Source of the DNA: Oscillospiraceae bacterium
Lineage (GTDB): Bacteria > Bacillota > Clostridia > Oscillospirales > Oscillospiraceae
DNA: 59,455 bases
Direction of reading: 5' to 3'
Assembly: GCA_022795735.1 (NCBI GenBank)
Contig: JAAWHG010000011.1
Coordinates: 1-59,455 of the forward strand
A model generated the notes under the pieces. The model was given only the letters and a program-made list of their open reading frames with translations, was not told the DNA's origin and did not search any database. Position numbers and translations under genes: made by a program. Shown here piece by piece: positions 23,365 to 32,873 of the stretch; within the stretch, counting starts at the first letter, position 1; every line of letters begins with the position of its first letter.

Positions 23365-25062
23365 ATGCTCCAAAAACGAAGCATACGCCGCAAGCTTGCC
23401 TCGCTGTCCCTGGTGTGCGGACTGATGGCGGCTTTATTGCCCGTCCGCGCGGACGCGGCGGGAGACCGAATCATCCGTGTCGGCCTGTGTTTTGGAAGCA
23501 ACGCCGTGCCCACAGCCAACCTTGCCAACGAAGAGGGGAGCGGTTACCAGTTCGGCGTCTTCTCAGCGGACGGGGCGTTCACGCCGCTGGGGAGTACCAC
23601 GCGGGAAAAGATTACCATTTGCAAGGATGATAACCTTTACTTCGCGGGCGGGAATTTTTACGAAACGCCTACCGCGAGCGGGTCTACGCTGGTTGGCGCG
23701 TACCATCTTCAGGCCGGAGGCTCCTATTCCAGCTTTGAGGAGGCGCAGGCCGCCGCCGCCGGATATCCCTACGGATTTCCCGCCTGGGTGGACGGCGCCT
23801 ATGTGGCGCGCTTTGAGTTCTACTCCTCCTCCGGCAACGCCGCGGCGGCCCAGGGCGGTTATCCCGGGTCCACGGCGGTTGGGAGCAGCAGCTCCTGTTA
23901 TACGGTGGCGGACACCGAGACAGGGGAAATTCTGTTCGAGTTCGACGGCGGCTCCGATTCTTATCTGGGCGTTATGCCCTCCGGCGGCGGTGAACTGGCG
24001 CGGACCTGGTTCAAGGGTTATCAATACTATGGCGGCTTTGAATACATGCGCCGCTCCGGCAATGATTTGACCGTGGTGAACCGGGTCAGTGAGGACCTTT
24101 ACGTCGCCGGCGTGCTGCCGTATGAGTTTGTCGTCTCGGGTGATTTGGAATCTCTCAAGGCGGGGGCGATTGCCATCCGGACTTTTTCCCGCGCGACCTC
24201 CAAGCACACCGCCAGCGGCTTTGAGATTTGTAATACCACCGACTGTCAGGTCTATCGGGGCGTCTATACCAAGGACTACGAGGGAAATGTGCTTCAGGCG
24301 GTACAGGAAACCAGCGGCCTGTGCGCCTATTACGACGGAAAGCCCATTCAGGCAGTCTACTCCTCCTCCGACGGCGGGGCCACCGAGGACGCGGTCAACG
24401 CTTGGGGGGTGGAATACCCGTACCTGAAGGGAAAAGCGGACCCCTATGAGAGCACCATTACCTTCGGCGGGCAGAATTGGAGCTACCAGGTCAACGCCGG
24501 AGACTTGCAGAGCCTGCTGAATAAGCGGGGCTATGACTGCGGGACGGTTACAGGCTTTGCGGTCACCCAGGTCACACCCAACGGCAATGTCAATGAGATT
24601 ATGATTACAGACAGCGCGGGAAAGACCTTTAAATTTTCCAAAGATAACGTCCGCATTCTGCAAAGCCTGCCGGGTGTAACCTATATGAGCCGCCGCTTTT
24701 CCATACAGTCAAACAGCGGTGGGTTGTCCAGTGGGACAGGCGCTGCGGTTTTCTCGGTCTACGACGGTTCGACCACTTCGACGGCCTCTTCCGTTACGGC
24801 GATCACCAGCGGCGGAAAGGTGGAGGTATCCGCGCCGGCCTCTGTTGTCACAGAGAGCGGGGTCATCATAATCGAAGGGACCGGCGTTTCGATTACGGCG
24901 CCAACGCCAAATGGCGGTTACGGTTCCGGCTGGACCATAACCGGGGGCGGTTATGGTCACAACGTCGGATTGAGCCAGTGGGGGGCCTACGCGATGGGGA
25001 AACAGGGATTTACATATGATGAAATACTAAAATTTTACTACACCGGTATTACGATTGAATAG
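23365..25062 (+). CDS. SpoIID/LytB-domain secreted protein
   Basis: 565 residues from the ATG at 23365 (GGAGGT 7 bases upstream). Signal peptide (KRSIRRK, hydrophobic core, ADAA). An N-terminal region up to about 170 resembles a SPOR-type peptidoglycan-binding module ([20 protein letters not shown]). The SpoIID domain follows: [20 protein letters not shown] near 247, then [12 protein letters not shown], and the C-terminal [20 protein letters not shown] motif. SpoIID is a lytic transglycosylase that cleaves denuded glycan strands during engulfment; this copy has a sigma-A-like promoter and an extra domain, so it may act in vegetative wall remodelling. It is followed 11 bases later by queA. Confidence 0.9.
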   Translation: MLQKRSIRRKLASLSLVCGLMAALLPVRADAAGDRIIRVGLCFGSNAVPTANLANEEGSGYQFGVFSADGAFTPLGSTTREKITICKDDNLYFAGGNFYETPTASGSTLVGAYHLQAGGSYSSFEEAQAAAAGYPYGFPAWVDGAYVARFEFYSSSGNAAAAQGGYPGSTAVGSSSSCYTVADTETGEILFEFDGGSDSYLGVMPSGGGELARTWFKGYQYYGGFEYMRRSGNDLTVVNRVSEDLYVAGVLPYEFVVSGDLESLKAGAIAIRTFSRATSKHTASGFEICNTTDCQVYRGVYTKDYEGNVLQAVQETSGLCAYYDGKPIQAVYSSSDGGATEDAVNAWGVEYPYLKGKADPYESTITFGGQNWSYQVNAGDLQSLLNKRGYDCGTVTGFAVTQVTPNGNVNEIMITDSAGKTFKFSKDNVRILQSLPGVTYMSRRFSIQSNSGGLSSGTGAAVFSVYDGSTTSTASSVTAITSGGKVEVSAPASVVTESGVIIIEGTGVSITAPTPNGGYGSGWTITGGGYGHNVGLSQWGAYAMGKQGFTYDEILKFYYTGITIE

Positions 25063-25073
25063 GAGGCGCGGCC

Positions 25074-26108
25074 TTGCGGACGAGCGATTTTTATTATGAT
25101 CTGCCCCCGGAATTGATTGCCCAGACTCCGTTGGAACGGCGGGACGGTTCCCGGCTGCTGACATTGGACCGGGAGACCGGTATGACGGCCCATCATCATT
25201 TTTATGATCTGCCCGGCTTTCTTCATGCCGGAGACTGTCTGGTACTCAACGACTCACGCGTCATTCCCGCGCGGCTGCTGGGCCGGCGGTCCACCGGCGG
25301 CGCGGCGGAGGTTCTGCTGCTGCGGGACAAGGGGGAGGGCGCCTGGGAATGTCTGACGCGTCCGGCCAGGAAGTGCCGTGTGGGGACCGTCCTCTCCTTC
25401 GGCGAAGATGCGCTGACCGCTGTGGTGGTTGGGGAAGGGGAGGAGGGCAAGCGGCTTGTCCGGTTTCAATATGAGGGGATTTTTCTGGAGGTGTTGGAAC
25501 GCCTGGGTAAGATGCCGCTGCCGCCCTATATAAAGGAAGAGCTGAACGACGGGGAACGCTATCAGACGGTTTACTCCCGCGTTTCCGGCTCCGCTGCCGC
25601 GCCGACGGCGGGGCTGCATTTCACGGAGGAATTGCTGGGTGAAATCGAGGACAAAGGGGTGCGTCTGGTCCGGGTGACCTTGCATGTCGGGTTGGGGACG
25701 TTCCGGCCCGTCAAGGCGGAGGAGATCGCGGAGCACCAAATGCACAGCGAATTTTGCAGCCTCCCTGCCGCGGCGGCCCAAGCGCTCAACGAGACCAGAA
25801 GCAACGGAGGCCGGATTATTTGCGTCGGGACGACCTCTTGCCGGACCTTGGAGACCTTTGCGCGGGCGGACGGGAGTTTTGAGGCGGCCTCAGGTTGGAC
25901 CGACATTTTTATTTATCCAGGTTACCGGTTTAAGGCCATAGACGCGCTGGTGACGAACTTTCATTTGCCGGAGAGTACGCTGCTGATGCTGGTCTCCGCC
26001 TTTGCGGGCAGGGAGCATGTTTTAAGGGCGTATCAGGAGGCGGTGCGGGAACGATACCGGTTCTTTTCCTTCGGGGATGCCATGTTCATCGGGAGCGGGA
26101 TTGTTTGA
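25074..26108 (+). CDS. queA: S-adenosylmethionine:tRNA ribosyltransferase-isomerase
   Basis: 344 residues. Transfers and isomerises the ribosyl part of SAM onto 7-aminomethyl-7-deazaguanine in tRNA, the step making epoxyqueuosine in GUN-anticodon tRNAs. The N-terminus [24 protein letters not shown] is diagnostic, as are [10 protein letters not shown] near 60, [15 protein letters not shown] near 176 and the C-terminal [19 protein letters not shown]. Start is a TTG with AGGAGG overlapping the stop of the preceding gene, so translation is coupled to the SpoIID-like gene. Confidence 0.96.
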   Translation: MRTSDFYYDLPPELIAQTPLERRDGSRLLTLDRETGMTAHHHFYDLPGFLHAGDCLVLNDSRVIPARLLGRRSTGGAAEVLLLRDKGEGAWECLTRPARKCRVGTVLSFGEDALTAVVVGEGEEGKRLVRFQYEGIFLEVLERLGKMPLPPYIKEELNDGERYQTVYSRVSGSAAAPTAGLHFTEELLGEIEDKGVRLVRVTLHVGLGTFRPVKAEEIAEHQMHSEFCSLPAAAAQALNETRSNGGRIICVGTTSCRTLETFARADGSFEAASGWTDIFIYPGYRFKAIDALVTNFHLPESTLLMLVSAFAGREHVLRAYQEAVRERYRFFSFGDAMFIGSGIV

Positions 26109-26211
26109 GAGCTATATGCTGGGAAAGGCTTTATAAAGGGATTGCGATTGATTCTGAACAGGATTCACTCACAAATGGAATAGGTTGGCCGCCCTACAGA
26201 TTATAAAGTAA

Positions 26212-26250
26212 AACGGATGTATTGTCATTTAGACGGTATATCCGTTTTTT
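26212..26250 (+). terminator. Terminator after queA
   Basis: AACGGAT pairs with ATCCGTT, with a long loop that can itself pair (GTC/GAC), followed by a run of T. It separates core genes from the polysaccharide operon. Confidence 0.7.
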
Positions 26251-26429
26251 CGCGCGCTCTTAGACCTTGAGATATAAGACGGAATATATAAGAAGAAATA
26301 TATTTTGCCTTGTATATTACGCCTTCTTCCTGTGCGCAATTTGCTTGACTCCTTTCAAACAAAAAGAAAAAGAAATAGGAAAATATCCATTTCAACTGTA
26401 ATTTGGCATGTTAAAGTCTAACCTTTGAC

Positions 26430-26458
26430 TTGCAATTCCGTTTTGCGTATGCTATAAT
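26430..26458 (+). promoter_or_regulatory. Promoter of the surface-polysaccharide operon
   Basis: TTGCAA (26430-26435) and TATAAT (26453-26458) are 17 bases apart. An AT-rich, untranslated leader of about 160 bases follows before the first gene. The rest of 26109-26626 holds no gene. Confidence 0.75.
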
Positions 26459-26626
26459 ACGGCAAACATACATGGAATTTTGACGGAATGGCGGTTCTTT
26501 TTTGTGTTTAAATAAAACAAACTATTTATTCTGTTACATAGAAAAATAAAACGTAGAAGCCTTTTGAAAGCTGTACCTATCTAAATATGCAAGTATTGAA
26601 AGCATAGAGTGAAGGAGACTGGAAAC

Positions 26627-28084
26627 ATGGCGCCGAAAACTAAAAACGGGGATTTTCCTGTTTTGAATTTGAAAAAAATATTTTTTCTTGCCTTATCGGC
26701 CTATGTGCTTTTGATTGTGAGCTTCTACTTTTTGGCAGGAGATCAACTCCATTTTAGGCGGTCGCGTGGTGAACTGACAATGCCGACGGCAGAATCCGGT
26801 GCGGTGGAGCTGACAAAAGACGTGCTGGTAGAGCAGACGTTTCAGGCGAAGATTCAGCGGCTGGAGTCTATCGCCGTCGCGTGGAGCGCCTATTACCGTT
26901 CGAATACGGGGACGGTGGCCATGGAACTTTTGCGTCAATCAGACGGAGCAGTGCTGATGCATGCGGACTTTGACGCCGCGACGATTGCGGAGGGGCAAGT
27001 GCTTTCCATGGCTGCGGAGGAGCCAATTGAGTCGGTTTATGCGGAGCCGTTGGTGCTTCGGGTATCTGCGGACTCTGTGTCGGGCAGCGCGGTTGCGCCG
27101 TTCATTAACACACAGGAGGCTCGAGAGGGTTTTTCACTGAGCGTAAATGGCGCGGTTGTTCCGGGGATGCTCTGTTTTTCGGCTTCCGGTACGGACTACA
27201 TCTGGACCGGACTGCACTATTGGAGCTTTTCCGCTGCCTTGGGTATTGCGCTGGTGCTGCTGTTTCTTATTGTGTGGCTGCGGCATCGAAAAGGAAAGCA
27301 CAGTTATTTGATTAACGCACTGATTGCGATGAGAAAGTACCGCTTTCTCATCCGACAGCTTGTCGCGCGTGACTTCAAAATCAAGTACAAGCGTTCGGTT
27401 CTCGGCGTTTTTTGGAGCTTTTTAAACCCGCTGATGACAATGATGGTGCAGTATTACGTTTTTTCCACCATTTTCAAAAATGATATTCCACACTTTGCGG
27501 CCTATCTGATTATCGGAACAGTTATGTTTAACTTTTTCAGCGAGGCCTGCGGCATGACGCTGACCTCAATATTGGGCAACGCCAGCTTGATTACTAAGGT
27601 TTATATGCCTAAATACATTTATCCGCTGACACGCACCCTTTCCTCAGCGGTGAACCTTTCCATCTCTTTGCTGCCGGCACTGATTGTCTGCTTGGCGACC
27701 GGTGTGCAGTTTCAGAAAAGCGCCATATTAGCGTTGTACTTTTTTGCCGCCCTCATTGTGTTTAGCCTGGGACTTGGGATGCTACTGTCTACCTCAATGG
27801 TTTTCTTCCGCGATACACAATTTCTATGGAACGTATTAAATATGATGTGGATGTATGCCACGCCGATTTTCTATCCGGAAACCATTTTGCCGGATAATTT
27901 AAAGTTTGTCCTTCAGATCAATCCGTTGTACTACTTTTTGAAGAGCATCCGTATGTGCATTTTGGATGGGGTGTCGCCAGAACCGGTGGTCTATTTTCAA
28001 TGTATCATGATCGCATTGGGTATGCTGCTGATTGGAGCTTTCGTGTTCTATCGGGAGCAAAACAAGTTCGTTCTGTATCTGTGA
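26627..28084 (+). CDS. ABC-2 type polysaccharide export permease with extracytoplasmic insert
   Basis: 485 residues from the ATG at 26627 (AAGGAG 9 bases upstream; an upstream GTG at 26609 overlaps this site). Residues 15-38 form one helix, followed by about 160 residues predicted outside the membrane with beta-rich sequence, then a helix near 205-225. The typical permease begins near 237: RQLVARDFKIKYKRSVLGVFWSFLNPL, the TagG/Wzm signature, with five or six further helices. It would export lipid-linked polysaccharide with the ATPase encoded 10 bases downstream. Ordinary Wzm/TagG proteins are about 260-280 residues and lack the outer N-terminal domain. Confidence 0.9.
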   Translation: MAPKTKNGDFPVLNLKKIFFLALSAYVLLIVSFYFLAGDQLHFRRSRGELTMPTAESGAVELTKDVLVEQTFQAKIQRLESIAVAWSAYYRSNTGTVAMELLRQSDGAVLMHADFDAATIAEGQVLSMAAEEPIESVYAEPLVLRVSADSVSGSAVAPFINTQEAREGFSLSVNGAVVPGMLCFSASGTDYIWTGLHYWSFSAALGIALVLLFLIVWLRHRKGKHSYLINALIAMRKYRFLIRQLVARDFKIKYKRSVLGVFWSFLNPLMTMMVQYYVFSTIFKNDIPHFAAYLIIGTVMFNFFSEACGMTLTSILGNASLITKVYMPKYIYPLTRTLSSAVNLSISLLPALIVCLATGVQFQKSAILALYFFAALIVFSLGLGMLLSTSMVFFRDTQFLWNVLNMMWMYATPIFYPETILPDNLKFVLQINPLYYFLKSIRMCILDGVSPEPVVYFQCIMIALGMLLIGAFVFYREQNKFVLYL

Positions 28085-28093
28085 GGCGAAACC

Positions 28094-28825
28094 ATGAGCA
28101 AGACAGTGATTGAAGTCAAAGATGTCACCATGAATTTTCACATGAATCTGGATAAAATTCTTTCACTGAAAGAATTTGTCACGCGCAAATTGAGCGGGAA
28201 GCTGGCCTATCAGGACTTCACGGCCCTTGACCATGTTTCATTTTCTGTGAAGAAGGGGGAGACGTTGGGGCTGATTGGACGCAATGGCGCGGGAAAGAGC
28301 ACAATGCTGAAGGTTATCGCCGGAATTTTAAAACCCACCAAGGGCAGCGTGGTTTGCCACGGGAATGTGGTGCCTATGCTGGAGTTGGGAAGCGGGTTTG
28401 ACGTTGATTTGACGGGGCAGGAGAATATCTTTCTTAATGGGGCGATTTTGGGATACGACGAAGAATTTTTGCGAGGAAAATACGACGAGATTGTGGAATT
28501 TTCGGAGTTGGGACAGTTTATTGAAATGCCCATCCGCAATTACTCTTCCGGTATGCTGGCAAGACTTGCGTTTTCTGTGGCGTCGGTAGTACAGCCGGAA
28601 ATTTTGATTGTGGATGAGATTCTTGCGGTCGGCGATGCGGCGTTTCAGGAAAAGAGCAGAAAACGAATGATGGAACTGATGGGCGGCGGGACCACGGTGC
28701 TCTTTGTCAGTCACAGTATCGAACAGATCCGGCAAATGTGCCAACGTGTTGTCTGGCTGGAGTTTGGACAGATTAAGGAAATTGGTTTGACGGAAGCGGT
28801 TTGCAGCGCGTATGAGTCCTCTTGA
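28094..28825 (+). CDS. ABC transporter ATP-binding protein for polysaccharide export (TagH/Wzt-like)
   Basis: 243 residues. Walker A GLIGRNGAGKST near 56, signature YSSGMLARLAF near 152, Walker B ILIVDEIL near 172, and the LFVSHS H-loop. The N-terminal MNFHMNLDKILSLKEF is typical of Wzt/TagH ATPases. It lacks a C-terminal glycan-recognition domain, so chain-end recognition, if any, is done elsewhere, perhaps by the permease's outer domain. It forms the exporter with the preceding gene. Confidence 0.93.
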   Translation: MSKTVIEVKDVTMNFHMNLDKILSLKEFVTRKLSGKLAYQDFTALDHVSFSVKKGETLGLIGRNGAGKSTMLKVIAGILKPTKGSVVCHGNVVPMLELGSGFDVDLTGQENIFLNGAILGYDEEFLRGKYDEIVEFSELGQFIEMPIRNYSSGMLARLAFSVASVVQPEILIVDEILAVGDAAFQEKSRKRMMELMGGGTTVLFVSHSIEQIRQMCQRVVWLEFGQIKEIGLTEAVCSAYESS

Positions 28826-28851
28826 CGCGGCGTTTGGGGAGGGAAAAGGAC

Positions 28852-29697
28852 GTGCCTGAGATTCGGATATTTGTCAGTTGCCACAAGCCCTATCCTGTTC
28901 CGGAACACCCGCTCTTGAACCCTATTCAGGTGGGCGGCGCGTTGGCGCTGGAGCGTATTCCGGGATTCCTTCAGGATGATGCGGGAGAGAACATCTCACG
29001 CAAAAACCGCTCGTATTGTGAACTGACAGCACAGTATTGGGCATGGAAAAATATAAAGTCGGAATTTTACGGATTTTTTCATTACCGCCGGTATTTATAT
29101 CCTGATCTAAACGCAAAAAGGCCCTACATAATTGAACGCTTACCGACGGATGAACTGCTGCGGCAGCTTTGCTTGTCAGAGCTGTCTGAGATTGCGGAAG
29201 GGTACGATTTGATTGCGCCCAGGGGAGAAAATATGTTTTTACCCGTGCGGGAGCACTATAGAAAATCCGCGTTTCATCACAGAGAAGACTTGGCATTGGT
29301 TGAGAACATTGTGCGGGAGTTATATCCAAGCTATGCCGGGGCTTTGGAGGAATATCTTTCGCAGCCCGTATGCTATTTTGGAAATATATTTCTAATGAAA
29401 CACGAGCTGTTTGACCGCTATTGTACATGGTTGTTTTCCATTTTGGATCAATTTGATCGAAGCACGAACGTTGGCGGATACAACGCCGCAGAGCTGCGGG
29501 TGGACGGCTATCTGGCAGAACGTCTGTTTGGGGTTTTCTATACCAAATGCCGGTCGGACAATGTGCGGTATGTTGAACTGCCGCGGGTGGACTTTGTCAC
29601 GGAGGGACAGGCGCGCCGGAAAAGGAAATTGCTTTCTTTGGTTCTCCCGCCGGGGACGAAAAGACGGGCAATGGCAAAGCGATTGTATCAACGATAA
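28852..29697 (+). CDS. DUF4422 family glycosyltransferase
   Basis: 281 residues starting at a GTG at 28852 with GGAGGG 8 bases upstream. IRIFVSCHKPYPVP at the start, NRSYCELTAQYWAWKN near 56 and GFFHYRRYLYP near 73 are the conserved DUF4422 motifs, seen in capsule clusters as putative galactofuranosyl- or glycosyltransferases. Near residue 225 the EL-VDGYLAERLF motif is present. It is cytosolic and would add one sugar to the lipid-linked repeat; donor unknown. Confidence 0.85.
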   Translation: MPEIRIFVSCHKPYPVPEHPLLNPIQVGGALALERIPGFLQDDAGENISRKNRSYCELTAQYWAWKNIKSEFYGFFHYRRYLYPDLNAKRPYIIERLPTDELLRQLCLSELSEIAEGYDLIAPRGENMFLPVREHYRKSAFHHREDLALVENIVRELYPSYAGALEEYLSQPVCYFGNIFLMKHELFDRYCTWLFSILDQFDRSTNVGGYNAAELRVDGYLAERLFGVFYTKCRSDNVRYVELPRVDFVTEGQARRKRKLLSLVLPPGTKRRAMAKRLYQR

Positions 29698-29744
29698 GCA
29701 ATTTGTTTAGAGAAATGAAGCATTTTGTCAGGAGGGGATGAATC

Positions 29745-30515
29745 GTGAAGGTTGTCTTATTAGCGGGGGGTGCGGGAACGCGGATTTCGGAGGAGTCTGT
29801 TTTTCGACCGAAGCCCATGCTGGAGATTGGGGGGATGCCAATTCTTTGGCACATTATGAAGGAGTATTCTGCGTATGGATTTTGTGATTTTATCATCTGC
29901 GCAGGGTACAAGCAGCACATGATAAAAGAGTGGTTTGCGGATTACTTTCTCCATACCAATGACGTGACGTTTGATTTTTCGGAAGGAAACCAATTGATCG
30001 TCCATGACCAGAAGACAGAGCCGTGGAAAGTAACGGTCGCGGACACAGGCTTGAAGACGATGACGGGCGGTCGAATCAAAAGAATTGAACGATATGTGGG
30101 CGATGAACCCTTTATGATGACATATGGCGACGGCGTGGCAGATATCAATATACAGAAGTTGCTGGACTTTCACAGAAAGTCAAAGAAAAAGGCGACTTTG
30201 ACAGCGGTCCGGCTGGAACAGCGTTTCGGCGTGCTGGACATTGACAATGGAACGGTCCGGCAGTTCCGCGAAAAATCAAGCAGCGACGGAGATGTTGTCA
30301 ACGCTGGCTATATGGTTTTGGAACCGGAGGTGTTCCGCTATCTGCAAGGGGACCATACCATTTTTGAGCAGGAGCCGCTGAGGCGTTTGGCGGAAGAGGG
30401 GGAGCTGGCCTCTTATACGCACAGAGGTTTTTGGCAGTGCATGGATACGAAAAAAGAGCACGACCAATTGAATGAACTGTGGGACAAAGGGGAAGCTCCA
30501 TGGAAGGTTTGGTGA
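29745..30515 (+). CDS. rfbF: Glucose-1-phosphate cytidylyltransferase
   Basis: 256 residues. Forms CDP-glucose from CTP and glucose 1-phosphate, the entry to CDP-3,6-dideoxyhexoses. Motifs: LLAGGAGTRISEESVFRPKP (activated nucleotide site), MLEIGGMPILWHIMKEYS, DFIICAGYK, and YGDGVADINI with the metal-binding Asp. The SEE(S/T)-RPKPM(L/V)EIG pattern separates RfbF from thymidylyl- and uridylyltransferases. RfbH downstream uses a CDP-glucose-derived substrate, which supports the assignment. Confidence 0.93.
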   Translation: MKVVLLAGGAGTRISEESVFRPKPMLEIGGMPILWHIMKEYSAYGFCDFIICAGYKQHMIKEWFADYFLHTNDVTFDFSEGNQLIVHDQKTEPWKVTVADTGLKTMTGGRIKRIERYVGDEPFMMTYGDGVADINIQKLLDFHRKSKKKATLTAVRLEQRFGVLDIDNGTVRQFREKSSSDGDVVNAGYMVLEPEVFRYLQGDHTIFEQEPLRRLAEEGELASYTHRGFWQCMDTKKEHDQLNELWDKGEAPWKVW

Positions 30516-30522
30516 GTTTTTG

Positions 30523-31620
30523 ATGAAAAGAATTGTCAGCCAGGATTTACAGCGCATTTACAATGGCTTAACAGAAAATGAACGTGATAAGTTTAGAGGG
30601 AGCACGATTCTCTTTACCGGTGGAGCGGGTTTTTTGGGGTTTTACTTTATCTGCTTTCTCACGCGCTATCAACAGGAGCTGGGCGTTCAAAAAGTTATTT
30701 GTTTGGACAATTTTCAAGTGGGCTGTCCCCAATGGCTCAAGAGGCTGAGCGGCGAGGGCAAGGTAGAGCTACACAAATTTAATGTCATCACGGATGATAT
30801 CGCGAATGTCCCCGGCGCGGAGGACGCGGACTATATTTACCATATGGCCTCCATCGCATCCCCCATTTTTTACCGAAAGTACCCGATTGAGACGTTGGAC
30901 GCCAATATCTGGGGGCTGCGCCGGCTGTTGGATTTTTACTGCGGAAAGCAGGTCAAAGGGTTGGCCTTTTATTCCTCGAGCGAAATCTACGGTGATCCCA
31001 CCCCGGAAAACATTCCTACCCCGGAGACCTATCGCGGCAACGTGGACTGCCAGGGTCCTCGCGCCTGTTATGACGAGGCAAAACGCTTTGGCGAAACCAT
31101 GTGCTACTTGTTTCATCAAAAATACCAGATGCCCATTACCATCATTCGCCCCTTTAATAACTATGGCCCTGGCATGCGTCTGAATGACGCCCGGGTTCCG
31201 GCGGACTTTGCCAATGCGGTCCGGCTGAATCAAGATATTGTCATGTTTTCCGATGGCAGTCCCACCCGTACTTTTTGTTACATCAGCGACGCCATCACAG
31301 GATATCTCAAGGCGGTGCTCTACGGGGAGAAGGGGTTTGAAGCGTTTAACATTGGGATGGACAAGCCGGAAATTTCCATTCGGCATTTGGCGGAGATTTA
31401 CGCGGAGGCGGGGCAAGAAATATTTGGCTATACAGGGAAAACAAAGTTTGCTGTCTCTGCGGACAAGGATTATCTGGAAAACAACCCCAACCGCCGCTGC
31501 CCGGTGATTGACAAGGCCAGGACCTTGCTGCATTACGAGCCGCAGGTGCGGGTGGAACAGGGTGTGCGGTATTTTCTGGAATATATAAAGGAGAGCAGAG
31601 AGGAGGAGTTGATATGGTAA
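30523..31620 (+). CDS. Extended SDR, UDP-glucuronate decarboxylase/dehydratase-like
   Basis: 365 residues starting at the ATG at 30523. Rossmann motif TGGAGFLGFY near 31, active-site SSSEIYGD near 160 and GPRACYDEAKRFGETMCY near 187 (YxxxK). The GPRACYDE-KR-(A/G)ETMCY block is the signature of UDP-xylose synthases, and the next gene is UDP-glucose dehydrogenase, which would supply UDP-glucuronate. Alternatively it could serve as the missing 4,6-dehydratase of the CDP-glucose pathway, since no RfbG-type gene (TGHTGFKG) is present. I prefer the UXS-like reading. Confidence 0.75.
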   Translation: MKRIVSQDLQRIYNGLTENERDKFRGSTILFTGGAGFLGFYFICFLTRYQQELGVQKVICLDNFQVGCPQWLKRLSGEGKVELHKFNVITDDIANVPGAEDADYIYHMASIASPIFYRKYPIETLDANIWGLRRLLDFYCGKQVKGLAFYSSSEIYGDPTPENIPTPETYRGNVDCQGPRACYDEAKRFGETMCYLFHQKYQMPITIIRPFNNYGPGMRLNDARVPADFANAVRLNQDIVMFSDGSPTRTFCYISDAITGYLKAVLYGEKGFEAFNIGMDKPEISIRHLAEIYAEAGQEIFGYTGKTKFAVSADKDYLENNPNRRCPVIDKARTLLHYEPQVRVEQGVRYFLEYIKESREEELIW

Positions 31621-32870
31621 CCGTCGTGGGATTAGGCTTTGTAGGTCTGACTACTGCGCTGGGCTTTGCCGAATATGGTCACAAGGTATACGGAATCGAA
31701 ATCAATGAGAAACGGATGACGACCATTCAGTCCGGAAAGCTGCCCTTCTTAGAACCAGGGCTGGACAAAGCGCTGGAGCGGCATTTGGGTACGAACTTCA
31801 TTCCGACCAACGATTGGGAGACAGCGGTTGCGAATAGTAAGTGCGTCTATTATTGCGTAGGTACGCCTTATGGAGAGGACGGGCAGGCGGACTTAACTTA
31901 TTTATATAGCGCCATTGGACAGACGTTACAGGCAATTCACGACGACCGCTTCCGCGTCTTAGTTACCAAGTCTACCATTCCGCCATCCACCACAGAGAAG
32001 CGGATCATTCCGTTTTTGGAGGAGCGCGGCGTGAAAGTGCCGGGGCAGATGGGCGTAGCAAATAACCCGGAATTTTTACGGGAGGGGCACTGCTGGGAGG
32101 ACTTTACGCACGCGGACCGTATCGTGCTGGGCGTCAGTGACGAGCGGTCGGAGGCGATGCTGCGGGGGCTGTATGAGAAGGAAAAGGCTCCGGTTTACTG
32201 TGTGTCGCTGAACACAGGAGAATTTATCAAGTATTTGTCCAATACCAGCCTCGCTTGCCTGATTAGCTATGCAAATGAGATGAGTATGGCGGCTGACGCC
32301 ATAGGCGGGATTGACACAGCGGAAGCGTTTCGAATTTTGCATATGGACAAACGGTGGCAGACAGGCGGCATTCGGGCTTACTTTTACCCCGGGTGTGGTT
32401 ATGGCGGGTACTGCCTGCCCAAGGATACCAATGCCTTTTATGCGCGGGCTAAGGACCACGGCTTTGACGGGCAAATTTTAAAACAGGTAATCTCACTCAA
32501 TGAGGAGATGCCGGAAGTAACGGTGCGGCGGATTATCCGGACGGCAGGAGAGGATAAGGCAGTTTGCATCGGCATTCTGGGGCTTTCTTTTAATCCGGGC
32601 AGTGACGATGTACGGGATACCCCCAGCGCAAAGATTATCCGGGCGCTCAATGAAAAGGGGTACCGCAATATTGTCGCGTATGATCCGGTGGCAATGGAGG
32701 AGTTTGCGCGGCACTATCATTTGGCGTGCCGCTTTGCAGATACATATGAGGCGCTATTGGAAGAGGCGGGAACGGTAGCGATTACTACGGCGTGGCCGCA
32801 GTTTGCCGATGTGCAGACAAGAACCGATGTGCCGGTGGTAGATTGCCGGTATATGCTGAAAAGAGGTTAA
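31614..32870 (+). CDS. ugd: UDP-glucose 6-dehydrogenase family protein
   Basis: 418 residues. Oxidises UDP-glucose to UDP-glucuronate with two NAD+. It has VVGLGFVGLTTA at the start, a middle NNPEFLREG motif and the catalytic cysteine in YPGCGYGGYCLPKD near 262. The C-terminal UDP-binding domain contains ILGLSFNPGSDDVRDTPS. It overlaps the UXS-like gene by 7 bases, so the two are translationally coupled, consistent with a UDP-GlcA to UDP-xylose branch. The alternative of a UDP-N-acetylhexosamine dehydrogenase is less likely because the WecC-type VGGHCIAVDP motif is absent. Confidence 0.88.
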   Translation: MVTVVGLGFVGLTTALGFAEYGHKVYGIEINEKRMTTIQSGKLPFLEPGLDKALERHLGTNFIPTNDWETAVANSKCVYYCVGTPYGEDGQADLTYLYSAIGQTLQAIHDDRFRVLVTKSTIPPSTTEKRIIPFLEERGVKVPGQMGVANNPEFLREGHCWEDFTHADRIVLGVSDERSEAMLRGLYEKEKAPVYCVSLNTGEFIKYLSNTSLACLISYANEMSMAADAIGGIDTAEAFRILHMDKRWQTGGIRAYFYPGCGYGGYCLPKDTNAFYARAKDHGFDGQILKQVISLNEEMPEVTVRRIIRTAGEDKAVCIGILGLSFNPGSDDVRDTPSAKIIRALNEKGYRNIVAYDPVAMEEFARHYHLACRFADTYEALLEEAGTVAITTAWPQFADVQTRTDVPVVDCRYMLKRG

Positions 32871-32873
32871 GGG

